NCBI GenBank assembly: GCA_030063045.1
Contig: JAQSEB010000114.1
Location: 1,736,001 to 1,800,000, forward strand
Reading direction: 5' to 3'
Source of the DNA: Pratylenchus scribneri
Lineage: Eukaryota; Nematoda; Chromadorea; Rhabditida; Pratylenchidae
DNA: 64,000 bases
In this document: positions 44,482 through 57,100 of the stretch, one piece after another
Numbering within the stretch: the first letter of the stretch is position 1
Layout: each line of letters opens with the position of its first letter
Made by a program: the position numbers and the translations under genes
The notes under the pieces: model-generated
The model's database searches: none
What the model saw: only the letters and a program-made list of their open reading frames with translations
What the model was told of the DNA's origin: nothing

Positions 44482-45040
44482 CCACAGCCACCTTTTATAA
44501 TGGCACAAAGAATGTTGAAAAAAGAATAAATGAGAGGAGGAAAGATGGACTTAGCCCGCGGGGAAACCACCACCAGCATAGAGTGGAGGGGGCGGCAAAG
44601 TGGACAAAGGCAAATTTTGGAGGCCTCACCGCCCGAATCGATTAAAAGTCCGTCAGAGAAGAAGAATAGAGGAAAAGGTCGCCGTCGGAATTGCGCCCGC
44701 GGGAATGGACGACGCATGCCAATATATAGGGAGGGGAATTGGGTGGATGAGTGGAATTATATTATTCCATCATTCATCCCTTCATCCTCACCAACAGAAG
44801 GCTAATCTTCCCTTTCAATCGCCGGGGGCATCACTCGCAAATATTCTCTGTGCGATCAGTCGAGAAGATTAAAATAACCGTTGCGTAGCGCGGAAAATAT
44901 GAATGTCCATTTTGGCGAAAAATTTTGGGTGGATGACCGGAAAGGCGATTTTAAAAACCGGAATAAAACTCAACAATGCTCATTTTCTGCATTTTTAATA
45001 TAAATTTTTACTCAATTCCATTATTAAAATTAATTTAAAT
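44482..45040. other. Intergenic stretch, no clear gene
   Basis: Relatively GC-rich (44540-44760). Overlapping frames exist on both strands without a recognisable domain. CCAATATATAGGGAGGGG near 44720 could be a promoter element, but nothing downstream supports a gene. Confidence 0.35.
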
Positions 45041-45059
45041 CCTTTTGAAGCAGTGCGAC

Positions 45060-45375
45060 ATAACACTCCTCTGCTTTCATTTGACCATAGCTCAACTAGG
45101 CGATAATTAATTTTGGAAGACGATATGCTATTTGGAAGCCCTAACTATCCCCTAAAAAGTGGCTTTTTTTATTTTTTGAAAATTTAAAATAATTTATAAA
45201 ATAATCGGCTTTTCTTCAACAAATTCATGTTTATTACATTCAAAGATATATAAATTTTTTAGAGTTTGGATTAAATAAAATTTAAATGGCTTTATTGTAG
45301 AGGACACATTGGGCTTTTAAAATGGTATATCATATTCCTAATTTGGTTATTACCCCGCTGAGCAATTGGCCGAAA
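45060..45375. mobile_element. MITE family A copy abutting the large satellite
   Basis: Left arm GGAAGACGATATGCTATTTGG, right arm TAAAATGGTATATCATATTC and GAGCAATTGGCC. Its right end runs directly into the first 28-bp unit of the 45.4-51.7 kb array. Confidence 0.65.
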
Positions 45376-48300
45376 ACCGGCAAAACACAAACATTTGTAA
45401 ATGTTGGGCAAAACACAAACATTTGTAAATGTTGTGCAAAACACAAACATTTGTAAATGTTGGGCAAAACACAAACATTTGTAAATGTTGGGCAAAACAC
45501 AAACATTTGTAAATGTTGTGCAAAACACAAACATTTGTAAATGTTGGGCAAAATACAAACATTTGTAAATGTTGGGCAAAACACAAAAATTTGTAATTGT
45601 TGGGCAAAATACAAAAACATTTGTAAATGTTGGGCAAAACACAAACATTTGTAAATGTTGGGCAAAACACAAAATTTGTAATTTAGGCAAAACACAAACA
45701 TTTGTAAATGTTGGGCAAAACACAAACATTTGTAAATGTTGGGCAAAACACAAACATTTGTAAATGTTGGGCAAAACACAAACATTTATAATGGGGCAAA
45801 ATACAAACATTGTAAATGTTGGGCAAAACACAAACATTTTTAAATGTTGGGCAAAACACAAACATTTATAATGGGGCAAAATACAAACATTGTAAATGTT
45901 GGGCAAAACACAAACATTTGTAAATGTTGGGCAAAACACAAACATTTATAATGGGGCAAAATACAAACATTGTAAATGTTGGGCAAAAAAACACAAACAT
46001 TTGTAAATGTTGGGCAAAACACAAACATTTGTAAATGTTGGGAATGTTGGGCAAAACACAAAATTTGTAATTTAGGCAAAACACAAACATTTGTAAATGT
46101 TGGGCAAAACACAAACATTTGTAAATGTTGGGCAAAACACAAACATTTGTAAATGTTGGGCAAAACACAAACATTTATAATGGGGCAAAATACAAACATT
46201 GTAAATGTTGGGCAAAACACAAACATTTTTAAATGTTGGGCAAAACACAAACATTTATAATGGGGCAAAATACAAACATTGTAAATGTTGGGCAAAACAC
46301 AAACATTTGTAAATGTTGGGCAAAACACAAACATTTATAATGGGGCAAAATACAAACATTGTAAATGTTGGGCAAAACACAAACATTTTTAAATGTTGGG
46401 CAAAACACAAACATCTATAATGGGGCAAAATACAAACATTGTAAATGTTGGGCAAAACACAAACATTTGTAAATGTTGGGCAAAACACAAACATTTGTAA
46501 ATGTTGGGCAAAACACAAACATTTGTAAATGTTGGGCAAAACACAAACATAATTGGGCAAAACACAAACATTTGTAAATGTTGGGCAAAAAAACACAAAC
46601 ATTTGTAAATGTTGGGCAAAACACAAACATTTGTAAATGTTGGGAAAAACACAAACATTTATAATGGGGCAAAACACAAACATTTGTAAATGTTGGGCAA
46701 AACACAAACATTGTAAATGTTGGGCAAAACACAAACATTTGTAAATGTTGGGCAAAACACAAACATTTTTAATTGGGGCAAAACACAAACATTTGTAAAT
46801 GTTGGGCAAAACACAAACATTTGTAAATGTTGGGCAAAATACAAACATTGTAAATGTTGGTCAAAACACAAACATTTGTAAATGTTGGGCAAAACACAAA
46901 CATTTGTAAATGTTGGGCAAAACACAAACATTTGTAAATGTTGGGCAAAACACAAACATAATTGGGCAAAACACAAACATTTGTAAATGTTGGGCAAAAA
47001 AACACAAACATTTGTAAATATTGGGCAAAACACAAACATTTGTAAATGTTGGGAAAAACACAAACATTTATAATGGGGCAAAACACAAACATTTGTAAAT
47101 GTTGGGCAAAACACAAACATTGTAAATGTTGGGCAAAACACAAACATTTGTAAATGTTGGGCAAAACACAAACATTTTTAATTGGGGCAAAACACAAACA
47201 TTTGTAAATGTTGGGCAAAACACAAACATTTGTAAATGTTGGGCAAAATACAAACATTGTAAATGTTGGTCAAAACACAAACATTTGTAAATGTTGGGCA
47301 AAACACAAACATTTGTAAATGTTGGGCAAAACACAAACATTTGTAAATGTTGGGCAAAACACAAACATAATTGGGCAAAACACAAACATTTGTAAATGTT
47401 GGGCAAAAAAACACAAACATTTGTAAATGTTGGGCAAAACACAAACATTTGTAAATGTTGGGAAAAACACAAACATTTATAATGGGGCTAAACACAAACA
47501 TTTGTAAATGTTGGGCAAAACACAAACATTGTAAATGTTGGGCAAAACACAAACATTTGTAAATGTTGGGCAAAACACAAACATTTTTAATTGGGGCAAA
47601 ACACAAACATTTGTAAATGTTGGGCAAAACACAAACATTGTAAATGTTGGGCAAAACACAAACATTTGTAAATGTTGGGCAAAACACAAACATTTTTAAT
47701 TGGGGCAAAACACAAACATTTGTAAATGTTGGGCAAAACACAAACATTTGTAAATGTTGGGCAAAATACAAACATTGTAAATGTTGGTCAAAACACAAAC
47801 ATTTGTAAATGTTGGGCAAAACACAAACATTTGTAAATGTTGGGCAAAACACAAACATTTGTAAATGTTGGGCAAAACACAAACATAATTGGGCAAAACA
47901 CAAACATTTGTAAATGTTGGGCAAAAAAACACAAACATTTGTAAATGTTGGGCAAAACACAAACATTTGTAAATGTTGGGAAAAACACAAACATTTATAA
48001 TGGGGCAAAACACAAACATTTGTAAATGTTGGGCAAAACACAAACATTGTAAATGTTGGGCAAAACACAAACATTTGTAAATGTTGGGCAAAACACAAAC
48101 ATTTTTAATTGGGGCAAAACACAAACATTTGTAAATGTTGGGCAAAACACAAACATTTGTAAATGTTGGGCAAAATACAAACATTGTAAATGTTGGTCAA
48201 AACACAAACATTTGTAAATGTTGGGCAAAACACAAACATTTGTAAATGTTGGGCAAAACACAAACATTTTTAATTGGGGCAAAACACAAACATTTGTAAA

Positions 48301-51300
48301 TGTTGGGCAAAACACAAACATTTGTAAATGTTGGGCAAAATACAAACATTGTAAATGTTGGTCAAAACACAAACATTTGTAAATGTTGGGCAAAACACAA
48401 ACATTTGTAAATGTTGGGCAAAACACAAACATTTGTAAATGTTGGGCAAAACACAAACATAATTGGGCAAAACACAAACATTTGTAAATGTTGGGCAAAA
48501 AAACACAAACATTTGTAAATGTTGGGCAAAACACAAACATTTGTAAATGTTGGGCAAAACACAAACATTTGTAAATGTTGGGCAAAACACAAACATTTGT
48601 AAATGTTGGGCAAAACACAAACATAATTGGGCAAAACACAAACATTTGTAAATGTTGGGCAAAAAAACACAAACATTTGTAAATGTTGGGCAAAACACAA
48701 ACATTTGTAAATGTTGGGAAAAACACAAACATTTATAATGGGGCAAAACACAAACATTTGTAAATGTTGGGCAAAACACAAACATTGTAAATGTTGGGCA
48801 AAACACAAACATTTGTAAATGTTGGGCAAAACACAAACATTTTTAATTGGGGCAAAACACAAACATTTGTAAATGTTGGGCAAAACACAAACATTTGTAA
48901 ATGTTGGGCAAAACACAAACATTTGTAAATGTTGGGCAAAACACAAACATTTGTAAATGTTGGGCAAAACACAAACATTTGTAAATGTTGGGAAAAACAC
49001 AAACATTTATAATGGGGCTAAACACAAACATTTGTAAATGTTGGGCAAAACACAAACATTGTAAATGTTGGGCAAAACACAAACATTTGTAAATGTTGGG
49101 CAAAACACAAACATTTTTAATTGGGGCAAAACACAAACATTTGTAAATGTTGGGCAAAACACAAACATTGTAAATGTTGGGCAAAACACAAACATTTGTA
49201 AATGTTGGGCAAAACACAAACATTTTTAATTGGGGCAAAACACAAACATTTGTAAATGTTGGGCAAAACACAAACATTTGTAAATGTTGGGCAAAATACA
49301 AACATTGTAAATGTTGGTCAAAACACAAACATTTGTAAATGTTGGGCAAAACACAAACATTTGTAAATGTTGGGCAAAACACAAACATTTGTAAATGTTG
49401 GGCAAAACACAAACATAATTGGGCAAAACACAAACATTTGTAAATGTTGGGCAAAAAAACACAAACATTTGTAAATGTTGGGCAAAACACAAACATTTGT
49501 AAATGTTGGGAAAAACACAAACATTTATAATGGGGCAAAACACAAACATTTGTAAATGTTGGGCAAAACACAAACATTGTAAATGTTGGGCAAAACACAA
49601 ACATTTGTAAATGTTGGGCAAAACACAAACATTTTTAATTGGGGCAAAACACAAACATTTGTAAATGTTGGGCAAAACACAAACATTTGTAAATGTTGGG
49701 CAAAATACAAACATTGTAAATGTTGGTCAAAACACAAACATTTGTAAATGTTGGGCAAAACACAAACATTTGTAAATGTTGGGCAAAACACAAACATTTT
49801 TAATTGGGGCAAAACACAAACATTTGTAAATGTTGGGCAAAACACAAACATTTGTAAATGTTGGGCAAAATACAAACATTGTAAATGTTGGTCAAAACAC
49901 AAACATTTGTAAATGTTGGGCAAAACACAAACATTTGTAAATGTTGGGCAAAACACAAACATTTGTAAATGTTGGGCAAAACACAAACATAATTGGGCAA
50001 AACACAAACATTTGTAAATGTTGGGCAAAAAAACACAAACATTTGTAAATGTTGGGCAAAACACAAACATTTGTAAATGTTGGGAAAAACACAAACATTT
50101 ATAATGGGGCAAAACACAAACATTTGTAAATGTTGGGCAAAACACAAACATTGTAAATGTTGGGCAAAACACAAACATTTGTAAATGTTGGGCAAAACAC
50201 AAACATTTTTAATTGGGGCAAAACACAAACATTTGTAAATGTTGGGCAAAACACAAACATTTGTAAATGTTGGGCAAAATACAAACATTGTAAATGTTGG
50301 TCAAAACACAAACATTTGTAAATGTTGGGCAAAACACAAACATTTGTAAATGTTGGGCAAAACACAAACATTTGTAAATGTTGGGCAAAACACAAACATA
50401 ATTGGGCAAAACACAAACATTTGTAAATGTTGGGCAAAAAAACACAAACATTTGTAAATGTTGGGCAAAACACAAACATTTGTAAATGTTGGGAAAAACA
50501 CAAACATTTATAATGGGGCAAAACACAAACATTTGTAAATGTTGGGCAAAACACAAACATTGTAAATGTTGGGCAAAACACAAACATTTGTAAATGTTGG
50601 GCAAAACACAAACATTTTTAATTGGGGCAAAACACAAACATTTGTAAATGTTGGGCAAAACACAAACATTGTAAATGTTGGGCAAAACACAAACATTTGT
50701 AAATGTTGGGCAAAACACAAACATTTTTAATTGGGGCAAAACACAAACATTTGTAAATGTTGGGCAAAACACAAACATTTGTAAATGTTGGGCAAAATAC
50801 AAACATTGTAAATGTTGGTCAAAACACAAACATTTGTAAATGTTGGGCAAAACACAAACATTTGTAAATGTTGGGCAAAACACAAACATTTGTAAATGTT
50901 GGGCAAAACACAAACATAATTGGGCAAAACACAAACATTTGTAAATGTTGGGCAAAAAAACACAAACATTTGTAAATGTTGGGCAAAACACAAACATTTG
51001 TAAATGTTGGGAAAAACACAAACATTTATAATGGGGCAAAACACAAACATTTGTAAATGTTGGGCAAAACACAAACATTGTAAATGTTGGGCAAAACACA
51101 AACATTTGTAAATGTTGGGCAAAACACAAACATTTTTAATTGGGGCAAAACACAAACATTTGTAAATGTTGGGCAAAACACAAACATTTGTAAATGTTGG
51201 GCAAAATACAAACATTGTAAATGTTGGTCAAAACACAAACATTTGTAAATGTTGGGCAAAACACAAACATTTGTAAATGTTGGGCAAAACACAAACATTT

Positions 51301-51700
51301 GTAAATGTTGGGCAAAACACAAACATAATTGGGCAAAACACAAACATTTGTAAATGTTGGGCAAAAAAACACAAACATTTGTAAATGTTGGGCAAAACAC
51401 AAACATTTGTAAATGTTGGGAAAAACACAAACATTTATAATGGGGCAAAACACAAACATTTGTAAATGTTGGGCAAAACACAAACATTGTAAATGTTGGG
51501 CAAAACACAAACATTTGTAAATGTTGGGCAAAACACAAACATTTTTAATTGGGGCAAAACACAAACATTTGTAAATGTTGGGCAAAACACAAACATTTGT
51601 AAATGTTGGGCAAAATACAAACATTGTAAATGTTGGTCAAAACACAAACATTTGTAAATGTTGAGGCAAAACACAAACATTTTGGGTATGTTTTGCTTAA
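45376..51700 (-). repeat. 28-bp satellite array with higher-order repeats
   Basis: About 6.3 kb of the 28-bp monomer (minus-strand orientation relative to copy 1) with core ACATTTGTAAATGT and linker TGGGCAAAACACAA. Monomer variants (ATAATTGGGC, AAAAAAACAC, GGGAAAAACAC, TTTATAATGGGG, ACATTGTAAATG, TTTTTAATTGGGG, GTTGGTCAAAAC) recur in fixed order, forming higher-order units. The TTTATAATGGGG marker recurs at 47068, 47477, 47995, 48733, 49007, 49525, 50099, 50508, 51026 and 51435, giving spacings mainly of 409 and 518 bp. All three minus-strand frames lack stops, so frames of up to 306 codons are by-products. Confidence 0.97.
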
Positions 51701-54134
51701 TTACAAATGTTTCTGTTTTAATGAATGGGCAATATCTCCCTTATTTCTCTTGTTGAAATGAAGGGGAGTTCCTGAATCCTGACTGATGAGGGAACACAAA
51801 TTTTTCCCTTTATTCATCTATAAATAAGAAGAGAAGCGAATACGGTATACCATATTTTGTTAAGGGAAAGGAAAACAAATCTTCCTTCTCTTTCCCCTTT
51901 GCTTTGATGAGTGAGCGAATCCTCTCGGGGCATATCAATCCAATGAATAAATATAGTAATTTTATAAATTCACATTGCTCATCTCATATACATACAAAAC
52001 TAATCATGGCAATTTTTATATCATATAGAGAACAAAGAATTCTCTATCATGACATTTTTAAACTTTTGATCAATCCAAAATTTTTATTGCTAATTGTGAT
52101 TAAATTTAAGTCTATTACAATTCAATGCCTATGCCATTCATTTTTCTATTGTTCAGCTAGGCAATAACAAATTTGGGAAGGGATAAACCATTGGAAAACT
52201 CAAAGTATCATCAAAAAAATTTTTTGATTTATTCCGCCTGTTTTGATACAACTTAATTTTTAAATTCTTACACCTATTTTGTCCTTTTATCCAGTTAATT
52301 ACTGCGCGTTTTGTCCATCCCCCATAATTCCACTATTCTTTACTTTTATTTGAATTCGCCTAGAAAATTGCGCCGATTCCATTCACCTCGCCCTTCCCTC
52401 TCCTGCTCTCCTCCCATTCTTTCCATTCCCGCGCACTTTTCTTCATGCCATTCCATCTTGATTCAAACTTTTTTGGATGCAGCCTTTATTAAAATTTTGG
52501 CAAATGAAGAGAATATCTGAGTTACAAAATTTTGCACAATTCCTTAATTAATTAATTATTATGGCATGAAATTAGTAAAAAAAAATGATTTCATTGGTCT
52601 CATTCCTTTCTCCTCTCATCCAATAGCCTAAAATGTGGCACTTTATGATGGCATGGCACACTAGAAAAAGTCCATTTCCCCCTAAAATTGGTTAGCCACT
52701 CCACTTTTTGCTCTTTCCTCCTCCACATTTGGGACATTTTTGGCCCATTCCCTCTTCCGTTTCCCATGTGCCCCATGGTCCAATGCTTTTCCTCCCCTCT
52801 CTTTAGGCTCGTTTGTCCAGTCAATGTCCTCCCATTTCCCTCCTTCCAGCAATAGTTAAGCCTTCATTTTGAATGGCTGTCCGGCCCACTTCCTTTCCTC
52901 CACCAAATTCTTCGCCAATTCTTTCTTATGTGTTATGTTAAAATGTGAACATCTGCGCCCAATTCACTCCTTCCATTCCCCATTCTTACTATCATCCATT
53001 CAAAAAAGCCCATTTTCTTCGCCTTTTCTTCCATTTTCCTACTTTCAAATTTGTCATCTTCCAATTTTGAGACAGCTTTTTTTGCTTCATAAACTTCACA
53101 TTCACAGCACAAATTGAATGGACGAAAATATTCCCATTCATGGTAATTGTCCACACTCCACATACCATTCCCATACTCTCTCATCCTTTAAAACTTTCCT
53201 CCCTATTTCTTTTCGAACTTTCGAGATGACTCATCCAAGCCAAATGATTCCCATTCTTCGCCTTCCACCAGTTCTCTTAATTGCCCAATTCCTTTTCTTT
53301 GTCCTCTATTTTTAGCATCCAAATTTTAGCCACTCTTTTTGCCAACATTTTGCTAATTCCTTTTTGTATTTTTTTACCAAAAATATGCCAACCATTATTG
53401 AAGTGGTCATTTCAAAGGAAGGGCCCAAATCCAAATGTGAATTTTGAATTGATGGATGGCATCGGCCAACGGCAATTTCATTAATTGGTCCACCCGCCGG
53501 GGACACTTATACCCCAAAAATTAGGATGGATTATTCTGCATTTGGATTTGCTCTAATTGGAGAATGGCGAATATGGATGGGATAAATGAAGGCACAAATT
53601 TGAATGGCATAATTCCTGTCTCCCCCATTTTCTTCCAGCCTTTTCCTACCCATTTTTTGGCCAATTTTTTTTTCGCCTCCAAAGACAATTGGCTAAATTT
53701 GGCCACATTCCAGCCAAAAATGTTGGACATTTTCTGCTAATTTTGCCTCATTTTTTGGGCTAATTTTGTCCCCGTTTTTGTGTCATCCAACATAAAATCT
53801 GCTGTGCAATCCTTTTCTTCGCCTCCTTTTCCCCCTTCCAAAATTCGACAATTTTTCCAATGAATATTTGGGTCATTTTTGCCCAATTTTGTTGGCATTC
53901 AAAATGTGCCAATCATTTTTGATTGACAATTTCCCCTCCATTTTTGCTGCCATATTTCCCCTTATCTCCATAAATGCATCAAATAATGTCCTCTACATTT
54001 TCCCCTATTTATGCCATTGACGCGAATTTTACAATTTAGCCGAATCAGCTAAAAAACCACAAAATTTTCTTACAGAAATATGATGGCCTTTTAAAAAGAC
54101 CAAAATGACTTAAAGCATTAAACACGAAAAAAGG
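51701..54134. other. Intergenic region upstream of the SH2 gene
   Basis: 52130-52215 is a partial MITE family A copy (CAGCTAGGCAATAACAAATT) and 52227-52250 a lone 24-bp-type unit. 52300-53900 is pyrimidine-rich on the + strand, with repeated CCATTCCC and TTTTCCTCC. Minus-strand frames at 52600-52824, 52933-53184, 53312-53506 and 53521-53730 look protein-like in charge but share no recognised domain and are not linked by convincing splice sites. Part of this region probably holds the SH2-gene promoter. Confidence 0.45.
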
Positions 54135-57100
54135 ATGATAGCATTGACCGAGGCAAAGAAGAACGGCCCAATAGGCCATTCCCCTTCCAAAGTGTTTTCG
54201 GCAAATGATGACAATGGTGATGATGGCCTTCAACAACATTACGACACTCCCTGGGAATTCAAAAATAGGGCATTGGCCGCAGCAATGCAGGTGGCACCAA
54301 CCCCAACAAAAATGAATGGAAAAGGCGGTGAGGAAGTAATAATAAAGAATGCGGGGCAAATGGCACAAATGCCAAATCGGCCGGCAGAAAATGGCAAACA
54401 AGACAAAAAGGTGAGCCATAAAGCCCAATTTAAAAAATTAAGGTGGTTTTCATTATGAAAGGGATAAGGATCATTGAATACCTTGGTCATTCTTTTGGCC
54501 AAAACTCGACGAGGCAATGACCAATTTAGGAAGGCGATATATCAATGGAAAGCCTAAAGTGTCCTCTACATTATTGCCTTTTAAATATTATAAAATCTAC
54601 ATCTTAAAAAAAAGTTACATGTCTTTGTGTGTAATAAACTCAAATTTTTTGGAGGAAAGACCGCTTATTTTACATGTTGATTAAAGTTTTCAAGAAATTA
54701 GTCAAGCCACTTTTTAGAGGATATTTAGGGCTTTAAAATGGCATATCGTCTTCCCAAATTGGTTGTTTCCTTGTAGAGTTATGGCCATAAGAGCAGGTCC
54801 AGGTATTGAATCGGCGGTATTGAAGCGTTTTGTTTCACTTTCATTGATCAAAATATTTCCCTATAATTCTTTCTACCAAAAATGTCCTGAAAAATATTCC
54901 AATTTTTATAGCCAAATTCCGGCAAAAAAGATGCCATCCCATTGGCTGGAATTGGTCGAAAACGGCTGAGTTTGCCGAGTGGACAAAGGCAAAAGAGGGA
55001 AACAACAATCAAAGGAGGCCAAAATGGAGGAGTGGGGCAAAAGAATGCCATTGAAAAGGAGGAGGGCATTATCAACAATGTTGGAATGATGCCAATTTGT
55101 ATGAGTAGCTCAACAATTTGGACACCGTTGAATTCATTTGGCCCATCAAATGATGGGGCAGAGGGAAATGCTAAAAATGAGCTAAAAGGACAGCAGAAAA
55201 CATCGACGAATAATGGAAATGCGGCAAAAAAGGTGGGCCAAAACATTGATTAGTGTTTTTGGGTTAATTTGAAGTTAGCCGGCAGGCATTACTTTTAGAA
55301 AAAATAGCAAAATGAGATAAAATGGAACCAATGCATCCACCAACTTGACGCGAACTCTTATAACTCATTACGGTGTGAATGGATTTCGATAATTTTGGCA
55401 TCAATTTAAAGATCTAATCTTCTTCTATAAAATTATATAAAAATTGTAAAGATTAATTTAAAATTAGCCAAAATATGAAAGAAGGAATAAGCCAAACTAT
55501 GGTGAATATCATTTATTAGGCTTTTTTTCGAAATAATTTCACCAATTTTGAACCAATGAAAATAAAATTTATATCATTTAATAGACCACGTTTTCTCTTT
55601 AATTTAATATTAAATTTACCAAAATCGGCCAAGTCCTTAATGAGATAAAATCGTTCAAGTCAACTTACTTAGTCTGCTTCATATCAGCGAGTACTAAAAA
55701 ATGAAAGCCCTTTTCAAAATTACGGGCATTTCTAATTTCCACCCAAAAAAATTTTCGAAACATTCAAATCACAATTTTTACTGCTATTTTTCAGTTAAAT
55801 CCACTGGCTTGCCAAATTTCCCCACCTTCTATTGGATTGTGGCGTCCACATCAAAATGGCATTAGCCAAAATGGGAATAAATCCTCTGCTTCAACACCGA
55901 TGCAATTCCAACGGCGAAATATGGCAACGGTGGCTGAATTGCCGCCGCCTCCATTGCCGGCACATCAAAATGCCCCGAATGGCCAATCCACAATTTTGCA
56001 TGGCCGCACTCGAAGCAGTCCCAGTGGCTCATCTTCAGCCAATTCCTCCGCATCGTCCGGTGGCTCAATTCAGCCTAAATGTTCCGCAAAATCGGCAATA
56101 ACAACAAACGGCAACAAATTTGTCCAAGGAAAAGAGCAGCAAAGGACAAAACAAAAAGGTGGCCAGCCGCCCAGGGCATTGCGCAGCTATCCCCTCGTTT
56201 CGATCAGCCCAAATGGAGGGCCAAGCACAAAAGAGGTGGGTGGGTGAGGGACTGTTCACATTAGATAGTCTAGTTTGGCTAGAATTGAAATAATCTACCC
56301 CTATTTGATGGAAATGGGCTTGTTCCGGTGCTATTTAATAAGGCCAAATTGAAGAAGCGTTGATGGGGCATGCATTAGTTTTTGGCCCATAGCTCATCGA
56401 GGCATTAGCCAATTTGGGAAGGGAATATACCGTTGAAAAACCCAAAGCAAAGTGTCCTCTAAAAAGTGGCTATAAAATTATTATGAATTTACCTTTTTAA
56501 TTTAGTTATTCGTCTTTGAGTGAAATAAACCGGACTGTCTGAGGAAAAGTTGCTTATTTCACAAATTATTTTAAATTTTCAAAAATTAGAAAAGCCACTT
56601 TTTAGAGGACACTTAGGGCTTTAAAATGGCATATCGCCTTCCCAAATTAGTTGCTTCCTTGTTAAGATATGGTCAAAAGAATTGCTCATCAGATATTCAA
56701 TCGAAGATATTCAATTGTCCCATTTCGCCTTGATTGTGCCCTTAAGGAAGCAGATGCCTCACTCCTTTCTAAGGAATTTAGTACCTCTTTGCCACTTGTT
56801 AATTTGAAGCAAATTCGTTTTAATTATTATTTTTTAATTTCACAGTTGCTCGCATTTTGCCAAAATGGAAGGCTGGTTGAGGAGGAAGAGGAAGAGGATG
56901 AACTGCCGGATGAATGCCATAATCATCTGCCACATTTGGTCCATGAACATATGGAAAGGGCAGAGGCTGAATTGTTACTTCGCTCATTGCCTTTTGGCAC
57001 ACATTTGTTGAGGCGAAGACCCGACCAAAGTTTGGCACTCTCATTGAAGGCAAATGATGGTAAGGAATTTATTAGTACGGTAATAATAATGTGACACTGG

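Noticed and set aside
45376..51680. Long overlapping frames (up to 306 codons) on the minus strand, and those at 1-638 on the plus strand
   Set aside because: They are translations of the 28-bp satellite, which has no stops in any of three frames on one strand. Frames shift freely with indels, and there is no start, splice or domain evidence.
52600..53730. Four minus-strand frames with protein-like charge
   Set aside because: No recognisable domain and no consistent splice sites joining them; the strand bias of the region alone can produce such frames. Left as an open question in the findings.
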